From: VAXT01 sp963728535
Lineage (GTDB): Bacteria > Actinomycetota > Thermoleophilia > Gaiellales > Gaiellaceae
NCBI GenBank assembly: GCA_963728535.1
Contig: CAVSKK010000001.1
Span: 2,480,001-2,544,000 of the forward strand
Direction: 5' to 3'
Length of the DNA stretch: 64,000 bases
Of this stretch, positions 1 to 8,666 are shown piece by piece. The stretch's first letter is position 1. The number at the start of each line of letters is the position of its first letter. Below the pieces are notes generated by a model that was not told the DNA's origin, searched no databases, and saw nothing but the letters and a program-made list of their open reading frames with translations. Both the position numbers and the translations under genes were made by a program.

Positions 1-208
1 TCGGGACATGGCCGGGCGGGAGTTCTGGCCGCCAGAAGGGGACGGCCTGAACCCGAACTACCCGTGGAACGGGGTCGTCACGCCCGTGATGTGCTTGCGT
101 GGGGTCTGGGGTTTCCACTCGGTGCTGCACACGGAGCGGCCGATGGAGAAGGAGGACCCTGGCCTGCTGCACTTCCTCGTTGAACTGCAGAAGGTGATGG
201 ACGGATGA
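1..208 (+). CDS. E2/UBC-like protein, C-terminal fragment
   Basis: The reading frame is open from the left edge, so only the last 68 or so residues are visible. They contain a run of aromatic and proline residues (FWPPEGDGLNPNYPW) followed by VMCLRGVW. This resembles the E2 ubiquitin-conjugating fold, where the catalytic cysteine lies in a short hydrophobic stretch after an 'HPN' segment and is followed by a tryptophan; Cys and Trp are both in place here. The stop overlaps the start of the JAMM peptidase gene (ATGA, 205-208), and an E1-like gene follows, which is the usual company of bacterial E2-like proteins. I infer that it carries a ubiquitin-like modifier from the E1 to a target. The N-terminal half and any modifier gene lie outside the window, so the call rests on a short match plus context. 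Confidence 0.6.
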   Translation, partial: RDMAGREFWPPEGDGLNPNYPWNGVVTPVMCLRGVWGFHSVLHTERPMEKEDPGLLHFLVELQKVMDG

Positions 209-816
209 CAGCACGCTCGGTGCCATACCCAGCGCCTGGCTACTCGATCCGCATCGGCGAATTGATCTGGTCCGGCTCCATCGAGACGGTGTCGGCCTAC
301 GCCTCGTTCGGCGCCGAGCGCGGGCGGCGCGGCTCAGAAGCGCTTGTCTACCTGGGCGGCATCGTCGCCGGCGAGGAGATCCTCGTTACCGGCCTCTACC
401 GTCTGCACCACGAGCCGCAGGGCGACCGCGTCGCAGTCACGCCGGATGAGGCGCGCTGGCTGCTGAAAACGCTGCGCGCCCGCGATGAGAAGCTCGTCGC
501 CCAGCTGCACTCTCACCGGGGCCGCGCCGGCCACTCTCACGGCGACGACGCCTGGGCGACCAGCTTCCACGAGGGCTTCCTTTCAATCGTCCTTCCGCAC
601 TTTGGTGCGGGCGTATCGCTGCCGATCGACTGCGCCGTCCTCGAATATCGCGGCGGCGAGTTCGTAGAGCTCACGCGCGACGAGGTCGCCCGTCGCATCC
701 GCATCGAGCCCGAGACCGTTGAGAGGGCTTCGCTGCCCGGCGCTGCACCCGGGAAGGAGAAGGCATGGGACGGATTCGCCCAGAAACTGAAGTCGATCGC
801 ACTGAAGCTGCGCTAG
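205..816 (+). CDS. JAMM/JAB-domain metallopeptidase (Mov34/MPN/PAD-1 type)
   Basis: A 203-residue protein with a complete JAMM zinc motif: a glutamate near residue 45 (SEALVYLGG), then HSH around residues 102-104, then serine seven residues on and aspartate three after that (HSHRGRAGHSHGDD). Such peptidases remove or trim ubiquitin-like modifiers. In bacteria they are encoded beside E1- and E2-like genes, as here. The start is translationally coupled to the E2-like stop (ATGA), and the 3' end overlaps the E1 gene by about 50 bases, so this is a tight operon. The extra histidine between HSH and the serine could add a metal ligand but is not needed. I infer it processes a modifier precursor or reverses conjugation; the modifier itself is not visible. 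Confidence 0.85.
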   Translation: MTARSVPYPAPGYSIRIGELIWSGSIETVSAYASFGAERGRRGSEALVYLGGIVAGEEILVTGLYRLHHEPQGDRVAVTPDEARWLLKTLRARDEKLVAQLHSHRGRAGHSHGDDAWATSFHEGFLSIVLPHFGAGVSLPIDCAVLEYRGGEFVELTRDEVARRIRIEPETVERASLPGAAPGKEKAWDGFAQKLKSIALKLR

Positions 817-2276
817 CGCGCCTCGGCGCCACCCTGCCGCTCGATTATGGTGCGACGGCAATCGACATCGCGCCCGCGGTCGCCGACTCGCCGGTCGGCC
901 AGCGGCTGCTGGTCGTGCTCGTCAATGAGCTCGCGCGTATGAAGGGCGTCGTCAGCTCGATCATCGTCACTGGCGCTGAAAACGTGCAAGTGCTGCCTGG
1001 CGTACCAATCGTAGGCCCCGAGCTTGAGGACGGACTGGCGGCACTAGTCGCGTCGCTGAACAAGCCTGGCGCCGACTACCCGGTCGAGATCTTGTTTTCG
1101 GCGGAGGCCGAGGCCGTCCATGTCGGTATCGGTAGCGGCTTTGGAGCCGACATCTCCGCCGGCGCAGACGGCTGGCGAGCGTTGCTCGGCCAGTATGCCG
1201 AGCAGGCGGTGTGGGAAGCACACGCTCCATACGGCGCGGCGCTGGCTGCGTCCTTCTCTGCGGTTGAGGTCTTCAAGTACCTACTCCTACGCAGCGGAGT
1301 CGAAGACCCCCAGCGGCACCTGGCCGGGAACCTGGCCTTCTCGTCCTTCAACTATCGCGTCGGCGACCAAGCAGCTGTCGGTCCCGACCTGCGTGAGCTT
1401 CACCTGCACGACCTCGCCGTTGCTGGCTGCGGTGCCGGCGGTTCAGCCGCGCTCTACGTCCTAGCCATGCAACCGGGAATCCACGGTGATATCGCCTTGA
1501 TCGAGCCGGGTCGACACAAGGTATCGAACATCAACCGGTACTTGATGACGTCGGCGAGCGATGTCCACGAAGAGAGGCACAAGCTCGGCTCAGCCGCCAA
1601 CCACGTGGCCCGCTTCGCCCCGAGGCTGCGGCCGACGCTTTACCCCGTGCCTTGGGAGATGCTCGACTCGCACCCGTGGCCGCTCGTGGTCGCGACCGTC
1701 GACACCGTCCCGGCACGGTGGGCGATCCAGCAGCGTGTAGCCGAAGGCGCCGAAATCCTCGACGCCGCCGTGGACGACCTCCTTTACAGTGTTCTTCGCG
1801 TCGCGCCTGGCGGCTGGTGCCTTGAGTGCAAGCACGCGTATGACTCCGAGTACGAGGTCAAGCAACGGGCTAGGCGCTGGGGACAAGGGCTCGAGGTTGT
1901 GCGCGCCTGGACGCAGAAAAACGTTTTGGTCACCGCTGACATGATCGCCCGCCTGGCCGAAGTGCAGAACCGTAACCCGGACGATTATGACGAGCTCGAG
2001 GGTGTCCCCTTCGCAAAGGTACCGGCGTTAACCGAGTGTGGTGGAACCCGGTTGCAGACCGACGTGCCTAGCCAGGCGCCGGTTATGCCTCTGGCGACGA
2101 CACCGGCGGGCGTTATCCTCGCTGCCGAGATCGCCAAACACTTCGTTGCGCCAGATGCCCAGTTGCTCAACTGGCTTGGATACGACCTGGGCCGCCGTCC
2201 CGATCGACCGCGAGTCGTCTGGCGCCCAGCGTCGGCCAGATGTCCACGCCACAAGCGACGGCTGCGACAAACTTAG
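765..2276 (+). CDS. ThiF/E1-family adenylyltransferase with N-terminal extension
   Basis: A 503-residue protein. Residues 1 to about 210 are an N-terminal region I do not recognise. From about residue 215 a Rossmann nucleotide-binding loop appears (VAGCGAGGSAAL), followed by LIEPGRHKVSNINRY, the E1 signature in which Asn and Arg contact ATP, a conserved lysine (ERHK), and ATVDTVPAR at the usual second Asp position. CLEC (about residue 351) and CPRH at the C terminus could form a zinc site, though the family normally uses two CxxC pairs. TECGG (about residue 424) is a candidate catalytic cysteine. E1 enzymes adenylate the C-terminal glycine of a ubiquitin-like protein and pass it to an E2. The start has a good ribosome site (GAAGGAGAAGG, 752-762) inside the JAMM gene. 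Codon use looks less G+C-biased than downstream chromosomal genes. Confidence 0.85.
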   Translation: MGRIRPETEVDRTEAALARLGATLPLDYGATAIDIAPAVADSPVGQRLLVVLVNELARMKGVVSSIIVTGAENVQVLPGVPIVGPELEDGLAALVASLNKPGADYPVEILFSAEAEAVHVGIGSGFGADISAGADGWRALLGQYAEQAVWEAHAPYGAALAASFSAVEVFKYLLLRSGVEDPQRHLAGNLAFSSFNYRVGDQAAVGPDLRELHLHDLAVAGCGAGGSAALYVLAMQPGIHGDIALIEPGRHKVSNINRYLMTSASDVHEERHKLGSAANHVARFAPRLRPTLYPVPWEMLDSHPWPLVVATVDTVPARWAIQQRVAEGAEILDAAVDDLLYSVLRVAPGGWCLECKHAYDSEYEVKQRARRWGQGLEVVRAWTQKNVLVTADMIARLAEVQNRNPDDYDELEGVPFAKVPALTECGGTRLQTDVPSQAPVMPLATTPAGVILAAEIAKHFVAPDAQLLNWLGYDLGRRPDRPRVVWRPASARCPRHKRRLRQT

Positions 2277-2277
2277 G

Positions 2278-3060
2278 ATGAACCCTGTGGGGGCGGCAGA
2301 CAAGCGAACCAAAGCTTCTACGGTCAAGATCGAGCTGCGACGCGACCATCGAACCGCTGCAGCGTTTCTCGATGAAACTGGCTCAATCTCGCAGGATAGG
2401 TTCTTCGCAGTTGGCTGCCTCATCCTGCCCGAACCGAGCGACGTCCTTCGCGAGGTGCAGCGACTGCGGGATGTCGATCATTGGTACGACGAAATCAAGT
2501 GGGTTGACCTTACGGAAACCAGTCTGCCTTTTTACAAGAAGTTGATTGACGTAGTTGCCAACTCGGACGCACGCTTCTCATGCTTTGTGTCTGACCGCGA
2601 GGCGGCCGATCCGGTAGCTCGATTTGGAGACGAGTGGAAGGCCTACGAGAAGTTGGCTACTCAGTTGATCGTTGGAACTAGCCGGCCCTACGAGCTCCTC
2701 AGCGTCATGGCTGACAACTATTCGACTCCGGACGGCGTCGAGTTTGAAAAGGAGCTGCGCGCCGAGGTCAACCGACGGCTCAGTTGTTTGCAGGCTGTGA
2801 CAGTCTGTCGCTTAGACTCGCGGTCCTGCGACGCGTTGCAGTTGGTCGACGTATTGACGGGCGCGATCGCATTCGAGTATCGGCAAGCCGCTGGTCTTGC
2901 TGGTACTCGCTCGGCCAAAGCCAAGGCTGCGGAATATGTGCGAGGGGCCTATGGCGTCGAGAGCGTTCTAGGCGGTACTAAGGTGGATAGGCTGAACATC
3001 GCGGTTTATAAGAATCCTTCTCAAGCTGGTCGGATCATGTCTGCGTCAGGTTCCCCCTGA
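2278..3060 (+). CDS. DUF3800 domain protein
   Basis: The frame is open further upstream, but the ATG two bases after the E1 stop gives a 260-residue protein beginning MNPVGAADK, and the family match starts shortly after. It has the DUF3800 hallmarks: FLDETGS at about residue 30, then a hydrophobic FFAVGCLIL strand, and near the end DALQLVDVLTGAIAFE, the QxxD helix typical of the family. DUF3800 proteins are thought to have an RNase H-like fold and often sit in mobile or defence-associated loci, but no reaction is established. Position directly after the E1 gene suggests co-transcription with the ubiquitin-like operon. Its G+C is clearly below that of the following nrdJ gene, consistent with acquisition by transfer. 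A terminator lies about 40 bases after the stop. Confidence 0.7.
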   Translation: MNPVGAADKRTKASTVKIELRRDHRTAAAFLDETGSISQDRFFAVGCLILPEPSDVLREVQRLRDVDHWYDEIKWVDLTETSLPFYKKLIDVVANSDARFSCFVSDREAADPVARFGDEWKAYEKLATQLIVGTSRPYELLSVMADNYSTPDGVEFEKELRAEVNRRLSCLQAVTVCRLDSRSCDALQLVDVLTGAIAFEYRQAAGLAGTRSAKAKAAEYVRGAYGVESVLGGTKVDRLNIAVYKNPSQAGRIMSASGSP

Positions 3061-3101
3061 TGGGTGAGCCGAAAGACTTCGTTTTCGCTATCATGTGGCC
3101 T

Positions 3102-3137
3102 AACGGGTGAGGGCCTCCGGCCTTTAGCCCGTTTTTT
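3102..3137 (+). terminator. Rho-independent terminator after the DUF3800 gene
   Basis: AACGGG (3102-3107) pairs with CCCGTT (3128-3133), with an inner GAGGGCC/GGCCTTT stem, and a run of six T follows (3132-3137). It is oriented to end the plus-strand operon, just before the convergent nrdJ gene finishes. Confidence 0.85.
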
Positions 3138-3152
3138 GTGGTCCAGGAGGAT

Positions 3153-5936
3153 TCAGCTACAACCCGTGTTCGTGCCGCAGTCACGGCACGTGTAGCAGAG
3201 CCCGTCCGGATCATCCGGCCGCCGCACCTTGGCGCACTCGACCGCATCCTCCCACGCGTTGAACAGGGCTGTTTGGCCCGGTGGGGGTGCCTCGAGGGCT
3301 GCCTGCGGTTCCGCGGAACCGCTTGGGGACACGTCTCCTCCGCCGTTGTAGCGCTCCGCTAGCCGCGCTTTCACCTCCGGCGAGAGGATCCCGATCTCCT
3401 CCTGCTGGTCGGCGGTCAGGAACCGCTTGCCCATCCAGCGGAAGATGTAGTCGACGATCGACTTCGCGACTCGGATGTCGGCGTCGTTCGTCTGGCCGCT
3501 CGGCTCGAAGCGCATGTGCGCGAACTTCGAGACGTAGACCTCGAGCGGCACGCCGTACTGCAGCCCCAGCGAGACCGAGATCATGAACGCGTTCATGAGG
3601 CCGCCCAGGGTCGTGCCCTCCTTGGCGATGTCGACGAAGATGTCGCCCGGAGTGCCGTCCTCGTAGAGGCCGACGTGGATGTAGCCCTCGTACTCGCCGA
3701 CGCGGAACTTGCGGCCGACTTCGACCCGGTCCTCGGGTAGCCGGCGGCGCTGGGTCAAAGGAACCGGCGGTGCGGCGACGCCCGTGAGCGCCTGGATCGC
3801 CTCGCCGGTCTTCGACGACAGCGGCTGGGCGACCTTGCAGTTGTCGCGGTAGATCGCGATCGCCTTCACGCCGAGCTTCCACGCGTCCAGAAGCACCTGC
3901 GCGACGTCGTCGACCGTTGCTTCCTCGGGGAGGTTGACCGTCTTCGAGATCGCGCCCGAGATGAACGGCTGGACGGCGCCCATCATCTTCACGTGGCCCA
4001 TGTAGTGGATCGCCCGCTCGCCGACGGCGCAGTCGAAGACCGGGTAGTGCTCCTTCTTCACGTGTGGAGCGCCGATCATCGTGTTCTTCTCGTCGACGTA
4101 CGCCTCGATCTCTGAGACCTCGGCCGGCGCGTAGCCGAGCCGCTCGAGCGCCATCGGCACGGTCTTGTTGACGATCGTGATCTCGCCGCCGCCGACGAGT
4201 TTCTTCGACTTGACGAGCGAGAAGTCGGGCTCGACTCCGGTCGTGTCGCAATCCATCATGAAGCTGATCGTTCCGGTCGGAGCCAACACGGTCGCCTGCG
4301 CGTTCCGGTAGCCGTGCACCTCACCGAGGTTCAGCGCCTCGTCCCACGCGCGCCTGCACGAGGAGAGGAGATCGGCCGGCACCACGTCGGTGTTCTCGAT
4401 GTTGCCGACCGCGGCGCGGTGCTGCGCCATGACGCCGATCATCGCGGCCGCGTTCGGCTGGTAGCCCGCGAACGGGCCCATGCGCGATGCGATCTCGGCC
4501 GACTTGCGGTACGCGCGCCCGGTCATGACGGCCGTGATCGCCGCCGCGTACGCCCGGCCCTCGTCCGAGTCGTAGGGCAGCCCGCGCGCCATCAGGAGCG
4601 CGCCGAGGTTCGCGTAGCCGAGCCCGAGCTGGCGGAACGCCTTCGCGTTGCCCTCGATCTGCGGCGTCGGGTACGAGGAGTAGCCGACGAGGATCTCCTG
4701 CGCGAGGAACATGACGTCGACGGCGTGCTCGAACTGCTCGACGTCGAGCTCCCCGTCCTCGCGGCGGAACTTCAGGAGGTTGATCGACGCGAGATTGCAC
4801 GCCGAGTCGTCGATCGACATGTACTCGGAGCACGGGTTCGACGCGTTGATGCGGCCCGTGTTCGGCAGCGTGTGCCACTGGTTGATCGTCGTGTCGTACT
4901 GGACGCCCGGGTCGGCGCACTTCCAGGCCGCCTCGGCCATGTCACGCAGAAGTTTCTTGGCCGGGATCGTCTCGACGACCGTCCCGTCGGTGCGCGCCGT
5001 CAGGTTCCAGTCGGAGCCCGCCTCGGCCGCCTCCATGAACGCGTCGGTGACACGCACCGAGTTGTTCGCGTTCTGGTACTGGATCGAGGCCCAGTCGCTC
5101 GAGTCGAGCGACATGTCGTAGCCCGCCGCCTCGAGGACGCGCGCCTTCTCCTCTTCCTTCGCCTTGCACCAGATGAACTCGTCGATGTCCGGGTGGTCGA
5201 TGTCGAGGACGACCATCTTGGCCGCGCGCCGCGTCTTGCCGCCCGACTTGATCGTGCCGGCGGACGCGTCGGCGCCGCGCATGAAGCTGACCGGCCCGGA
5301 GGCGTAGCCGCCTTTCGAGAGCTGCTCCTTCGACGAGCGCAGCTTCGAGAGGTTGACGCCCGAGCCCGAGCCGCCGCGGAAGATGACGCCCTCGCGGCGG
5401 ATCCAATCCAAGATTGAATCCATACTGTCCTCAATTGAAAGGATGAAACACGCGCTGCATTGCGGCTTTTCCTCGAAACCGACGTTGAACCAGACCGGGG
5501 AGTTGAACGCCGCGTACTGGTTGACGAGGATCGCCTTCAGCTCGGCCTCGAAGGTCTCGGCCTCCTCCTCGTCGGCGAAGTAGCCACCCTCGCGGCCCCA
5601 GGTGCCGACCGTCGTGACGATCCGCCCGACCATCTGCTTCACGCTCGACTCGCGGTCGGGCGAGCCCATGCGGCCGCGGAAGTACTTCTGCGCGACGATG
5701 TTCGTGGCCGTCTGCGACCAGAACTTGGGGAACTCGACACCACGCTGCTCGAAGACCGGCTTGTCCTTGCCGGGGATGAGCGCGTCGCGGATCTCCCACT
5801 CGACTTCCTCGAAGGGATCGCGCCCGGGGATCGTGAAGTAGCGGCGAACGGCAACCTTCGCGTCGTCGTGGACGACCGTGTTCACGACCTCGTCCTGTGC
5901 GGTTTCTGCGGTCTGCGGGATCTTGGCGGACGCCAT
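3153..5936 (-). CDS. nrdJ: Vitamin B12-dependent (class II) ribonucleotide reductase
   Basis: A 927-residue protein of the usual length for adenosylcobalamin-dependent ribonucleoside-diphosphate reductase. It reduces ribonucleotides to deoxyribonucleotides for DNA synthesis. Recognisable blocks include the N-terminal NIVAQKYFRGRMG segment, FNSPVWFNVG, CSACFILSIEDSMDSIL, RGGSGSGVNLSKLRSS, NPCSEYMSIDDSACNLASIN (substrate loop and active-site cysteine), LAPTGTISFMMDCDTTGVEP, and a C-terminal cysteine-rich tail (CYTCRDCGTNTGCS) that re-reduces the active site. Cys and Glu residues of the radical site are intact. The ATG is preceded by a near-perfect ribosome site (AGGAGGTAAGG). I looked for a cobalamin riboswitch or NrdR box in the 110-base leader and saw neither. 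It is monocistronic and converges on the DUF3800 gene. Confidence 0.97.
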   Translation of the reverse strand: MASAKIPQTAETAQDEVVNTVVHDDAKVAVRRYFTIPGRDPFEEVEWEIRDALIPGKDKPVFEQRGVEFPKFWSQTATNIVAQKYFRGRMGSPDRESSVKQMVGRIVTTVGTWGREGGYFADEEEAETFEAELKAILVNQYAAFNSPVWFNVGFEEKPQCSACFILSIEDSMDSILDWIRREGVIFRGGSGSGVNLSKLRSSKEQLSKGGYASGPVSFMRGADASAGTIKSGGKTRRAAKMVVLDIDHPDIDEFIWCKAKEEEKARVLEAAGYDMSLDSSDWASIQYQNANNSVRVTDAFMEAAEAGSDWNLTARTDGTVVETIPAKKLLRDMAEAAWKCADPGVQYDTTINQWHTLPNTGRINASNPCSEYMSIDDSACNLASINLLKFRREDGELDVEQFEHAVDVMFLAQEILVGYSSYPTPQIEGNAKAFRQLGLGYANLGALLMARGLPYDSDEGRAYAAAITAVMTGRAYRKSAEIASRMGPFAGYQPNAAAMIGVMAQHRAAVGNIENTDVVPADLLSSCRRAWDEALNLGEVHGYRNAQATVLAPTGTISFMMDCDTTGVEPDFSLVKSKKLVGGGEITIVNKTVPMALERLGYAPAEVSEIEAYVDEKNTMIGAPHVKKEHYPVFDCAVGERAIHYMGHVKMMGAVQPFISGAISKTVNLPEEATVDDVAQVLLDAWKLGVKAIAIYRDNCKVAQPLSSKTGEAIQALTGVAAPPVPLTQRRRLPEDRVEVGRKFRVGEYEGYIHVGLYEDGTPGDIFVDIAKEGTTLGGLMNAFMISVSLGLQYGVPLEVYVSKFAHMRFEPSGQTNDADIRVAKSIVDYIFRWMGKRFLTADQQEEIGILSPEVKARLAERYNGGGDVSPSGSAEPQAALEAPPPGQTALFNAWEDAVECAKVRRPDDPDGLCYTCRDCGTNTGCS

Positions 5937-6046
5937 TCCTTACCTCCTGGTCTAAGCCTAGTTATGAGCGCCCAGTCGGCGGAACAGCCGTCGGCGAGCG
6001 GACCAGCCAGGTTAGGAGTCGCGTCGGACGGAACGCAAAAAGCGGG

Positions 6047-6556
6047 TTATCCAGGGACTTTGCGTGACCGCAGACGCCGCTGGACAAGGCCTGCGCCGCC
6101 TGCGGCGATCAGCAGGAGCGAAAGCCCGGCGAGAATGAGGAGCGGAAGCGGAACGGTGTCGGCGTCCCGCGAGCCGAGCTTGTCGAAGGCTTGCTTGAAG
6201 ACGGCACGGTTCGGTTCGTTGGCCGCCTGCTTCTTGGCGGACTCAGTCTCGGAGCTGGTTCCGGAGCCCGACCCGTTGTTCGGGTTCGCGCTCGGGTTGA
6301 CCGACGCCGGACGCCGCACGACGCGGCTCGCCTGCTGTCGGGCGCTCGTGATGTCCTCGACGATCCCGGTGTAGACCCGCAGGTCCTCGGGGACGTGCGC
6401 GATCGCCTCGCGGTAGCAGTGGAGCTCGTAGGTCCCGGTGATCCGGCCGTTGTGGTCGTGCCAGTCGTCAATGACCTGCTTCCAGCAGGGCGTTTTGGCA
6501 TGAGCAGGCTGGGCGGCGACCCCGAGCGCAAGCACGGCTAGGGCGGCAACCAGCAC
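6047..6556 (-). CDS. Secreted protein anchored by a C-terminal membrane helix, function unknown
   Basis: A 169-residue protein starting at GTG. Residues 1-20 form a signal peptide ending AQPAHA. The mature N-terminal part has two cysteines (PCWKQ and LHCYREA) with WHDHNGRITG between, then a low-complexity Ser/Asn/Gly/Thr region (about 95-120), a short helix, and a hydrophobic segment PLPLLILAGLSLLLIAAGGA near residue 140 ending in basic residues (RRLRSRK). This is the layout of an exported domain on a flexible stalk held in the membrane. I do not recognise the domain. The two cysteines may form a disulphide. No ribosome site is obvious, and the frame has no other standard start before an in-frame stop at about 6626, so GTG is chosen by elimination. 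Confidence 0.65.
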   Translation of the reverse strand: MLVAALAVLALGVAAQPAHAKTPCWKQVIDDWHDHNGRITGTYELHCYREAIAHVPEDLRVYTGIVEDITSARQQASRVVRRPASVNPSANPNNGSGSGTSSETESAKKQAANEPNRAVFKQAFDKLGSRDADTVPLPLLILAGLSLLLIAAGGAGLVQRRLRSRKVPG

Positions 6557-6695
6557 GGCGACGGCAGTGGTCCGGGCGGGTCGGATAGGTCGAAACCTAC
6601 CTATTCGGTGACGTAGACATCGTGATCAGTCTTTCGGACGTGAGTGATGCCCGCGTTAGCCGGTTGTTAACCATTTGTAAGCGAAGGCCGGGTGG

Positions 6696-6701
6696 TAGCT
6701 T
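6696..6701 (+). promoter_or_regulatory. Extended -10-like hexamer for a leaderless transcript
   Basis: TAGCTT ends six bases before the ATG at 6708. No ribosome site precedes the ATG. The same TANNNT-N6-start spacing is seen at six other genes in this window, which suggests transcription begins at the start codon. Confidence 0.5.
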
Positions 6702-6707
6702 CGCCAC

Positions 6708-8573
6708 ATGCGAACGGGAGCGCTGGCCCTGCTCGCGACGGCCGGCGTGCTTCTCGCCGCCTCGCTCCTCTTCGGGGGCGGCTCGAGCGTCGGGCCAGTT
6801 GCCTGGATCGGCGCATTTGCGCTCCTCGCCGCGGTTGCTGCGTGCGGGGCTGTGCTCTGGGGGCTCCTTCCGGCGCCTGCCGTTGGGAGAGAGGGGCTTG
6901 CGTTTGCCTTGCTCGCAGGAGGGTTCGTCGCCTGGAACGGGGCGACGATCCTCTGGTCGGCCGCGCCCGACCGCTCGTGGGAGTACTTCAACCGCGGGCT
7001 CGTCTATTTCGCGTTCGCCGTTCTCGGCGCGTCCGTCGGCTCGGCGGTCGCGCCGCGCATCGTCGTCTGGCTCATGGGCGGGCTGATCGGAGCTACGTGT
7101 CTGTGGGCGTTGCTCGAGAAGGCCGTGCCCGCGCTCTACGGCGACTACGGCCGGCTCGCTCGGCTGCGCTCGCCGGTGGGCTACTGGAACGCGCTTGCGC
7201 TCGTCGTCGTCTTTGGCCTGCCGACGGCGCTGTGGGCGGCGACTCGCGCGCGTCACTCTCGCGTCGTCAAGGCGGGCGCTGTGGTCGTCCTGTACGCGCT
7301 GCTCGTCGCGCTCGTCCTCACGTACTCGCGCGGGGGCATTCTCGCGGCGCTCGTCGTGCTCGGGCTCTGGTTCTGGCTGACCCGAGATCGTTTCGACAGC
7401 TTGGCCGCGTTCGTGACGGCTGCCGTGCCGGCTGCTCCCGTAATCGCGGTCGCCCTGGCGCTCCCCGGGATCGCGCAGGACGGACAGCCGCGCAGCGTTC
7501 GGGCGCAGGACGGCGCCGTGTTCGCTCTCGTGTTCGTGCTCGGCGCAGGGCTGGCCTTCGCCGCATCGTTCTTCGCGCGCGAGCGTCCGGGCCTGGAGCG
7601 CCAGCGCCTGCTGCTTCGGGTCGCCGCCGGCGTGAGTGTGGCCCTGCTCGTCGGCGCAGCCGGTGTGATCGCTTCGCGGGGTAACCCGCTCAAGAGCGAC
7701 GAGGTCGTCCAGAGCCCGAGCCGCCTGGGCGAAGGGAGTCTCAACAATCGCTGGGACTGGTGGAAGGAGGCCTGGGAGGCGTTCGAGGGGCAGCCGGTCG
7801 CCGGCACCGGCGCGGGCTCGTTCGAGCTCGTGCACCGCAAGCTGCGCAACAGCAACGTGAGCGTTCGCGAGGTGCACAGCCTGCCGCTCCAGTTCGCGTC
7901 CGAGACGGGTCTCGTCGGGTTGCTGCTCGCGGCGGGGGCGGCGGGAGCGGCGCTGCTCGGCGCCTGGCGTGCGCTTGGGCGGCACGCTGGGGACGAGCAG
8001 GCTGCGGTCCTGGCGCTCGGCGTCGCTCTGCCCACGTTCCTCGTCCACGGCGCATTCGACTACGACTGGGAGTTCGTCGCGCTCTGCGGGCCTCTCTTCT
8101 TCGTGACCGGCTTCCTGCTCGCGACCGGGCGGGAGGCGCGGCGCGTTCGGCATCGGGTCTGGGCGCTTGCGCTCGTGTTGGTCGCCTGGGCGGGGCTGTA
8201 CTCGATCGCGGCCCCTCGGGTTGCAGCGGGGCGGGTCGACGACGCGTACGCCGCGATCGAGCGCGGCGACGCCGAGGAGGCCGTCGAGGATGCCGATTAC
8301 GCCCACTCGCTCGACCCGCTCTCGATCGAGCCGCTCCAGGCCTGGGCCTCGGCGGAGGAGGCGCAGGGGAGCATCGCCCGCGCGCGTGAGCTCTATGTGC
8401 AGGCCGTCGAGCTTCAGCCTCTGAACTCGATCGCGTGGTACGAGCTCGGCCGCTTCGACCAGGAGGTGGTCGGCGACGACGCCGCGGCGACGCGGGAGCT
8501 CATGCGGGCGATCGAGCTCGACCCATACGGCTGCCCGGCTCGCTTGGCGCTCGGTCAGGCATGCGAGGGCTGA
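6708..8573 (+). CDS. O-antigen ligase/polymerase-family membrane protein with C-terminal TPR repeats
   Basis: A 621-residue polytopic membrane protein with about ten hydrophobic segments over residues 1-500. The Wzy_C/O-antigen ligase signature region is present: YWNALALVVVFGLP, then LTYSRGGILAALVVLGLW, and later NRWDWWKEAWEAF with GTGAGSFELVH and VHSLPLQFASETGLVGLLL. Residues from about 510 (DDAYAAIERGDAEEA) to the end form tetratricopeptide-like helices outside the membrane. Proteins of this family join or polymerise lipid-linked glycans at the cell surface; the TPR tail may bind partners. It lies near a sugar-nucleotide epimerase (9205-10110), consistent with surface polysaccharide work, but substrate is unknown. 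The ATG has no ribosome site and a TAGCTT hexamer six bases before it. Confidence 0.8.
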   Translation: MRTGALALLATAGVLLAASLLFGGGSSVGPVAWIGAFALLAAVAACGAVLWGLLPAPAVGREGLAFALLAGGFVAWNGATILWSAAPDRSWEYFNRGLVYFAFAVLGASVGSAVAPRIVVWLMGGLIGATCLWALLEKAVPALYGDYGRLARLRSPVGYWNALALVVVFGLPTALWAATRARHSRVVKAGAVVVLYALLVALVLTYSRGGILAALVVLGLWFWLTRDRFDSLAAFVTAAVPAAPVIAVALALPGIAQDGQPRSVRAQDGAVFALVFVLGAGLAFAASFFARERPGLERQRLLLRVAAGVSVALLVGAAGVIASRGNPLKSDEVVQSPSRLGEGSLNNRWDWWKEAWEAFEGQPVAGTGAGSFELVHRKLRNSNVSVREVHSLPLQFASETGLVGLLLAAGAAGAALLGAWRALGRHAGDEQAAVLALGVALPTFLVHGAFDYDWEFVALCGPLFFVTGFLLATGREARRVRHRVWALALVLVAWAGLYSIAAPRVAAGRVDDAYAAIERGDAEEAVEDADYAHSLDPLSIEPLQAWASAEEAQGSIARARELYVQAVELQPLNSIAWYELGRFDQEVVGDDAAATRELMRAIELDPYGCPARLALGQACEG

Positions 8574-8590
8574 GGCCCTAGCCAGCGCCG

Positions 8591-8650
8591 ACATGTCCGG
8601 TGTCAGACGCCGGACATGTCTCGCGCGGACCTGGCCGGTGCCAGGCACCG
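8591..8650. repeat. Pair of perfect palindromes in the intergenic gap
   Basis: ACATGTCCGG (8591-8600) is mirrored by CCGGACATGT (8610-8619) around a 9-base loop. A second palindrome, CGGTGCC-A-GGCACCG, spans 8636-8650. They lie between convergent genes. The core GGTGTC/GACRCC recurs near 19.3 and 19.4 kb, so this may be a REP-like family; no T-run follows, so simple termination is uncertain. Confidence 0.6.
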
Positions 8651-8666
8651 CACATGGCTGGAACGG

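Noticed and set aside
5937..6046. Cobalamin riboswitch or NrdR box upstream of nrdJ
   Set aside because: No B12-box (AGCCAGGAGACCTGCC-like) and no ACACWATATAGTGT-like repeat in the 110-base leader; only a strong ribosome site was seen.
6597..8648. A 683-codon open frame on the minus strand
   Set aside because: Shadow of the O-antigen-ligase gene; composition (Arg, Glu, Gln, Asp) and lack of any recognisable domain.
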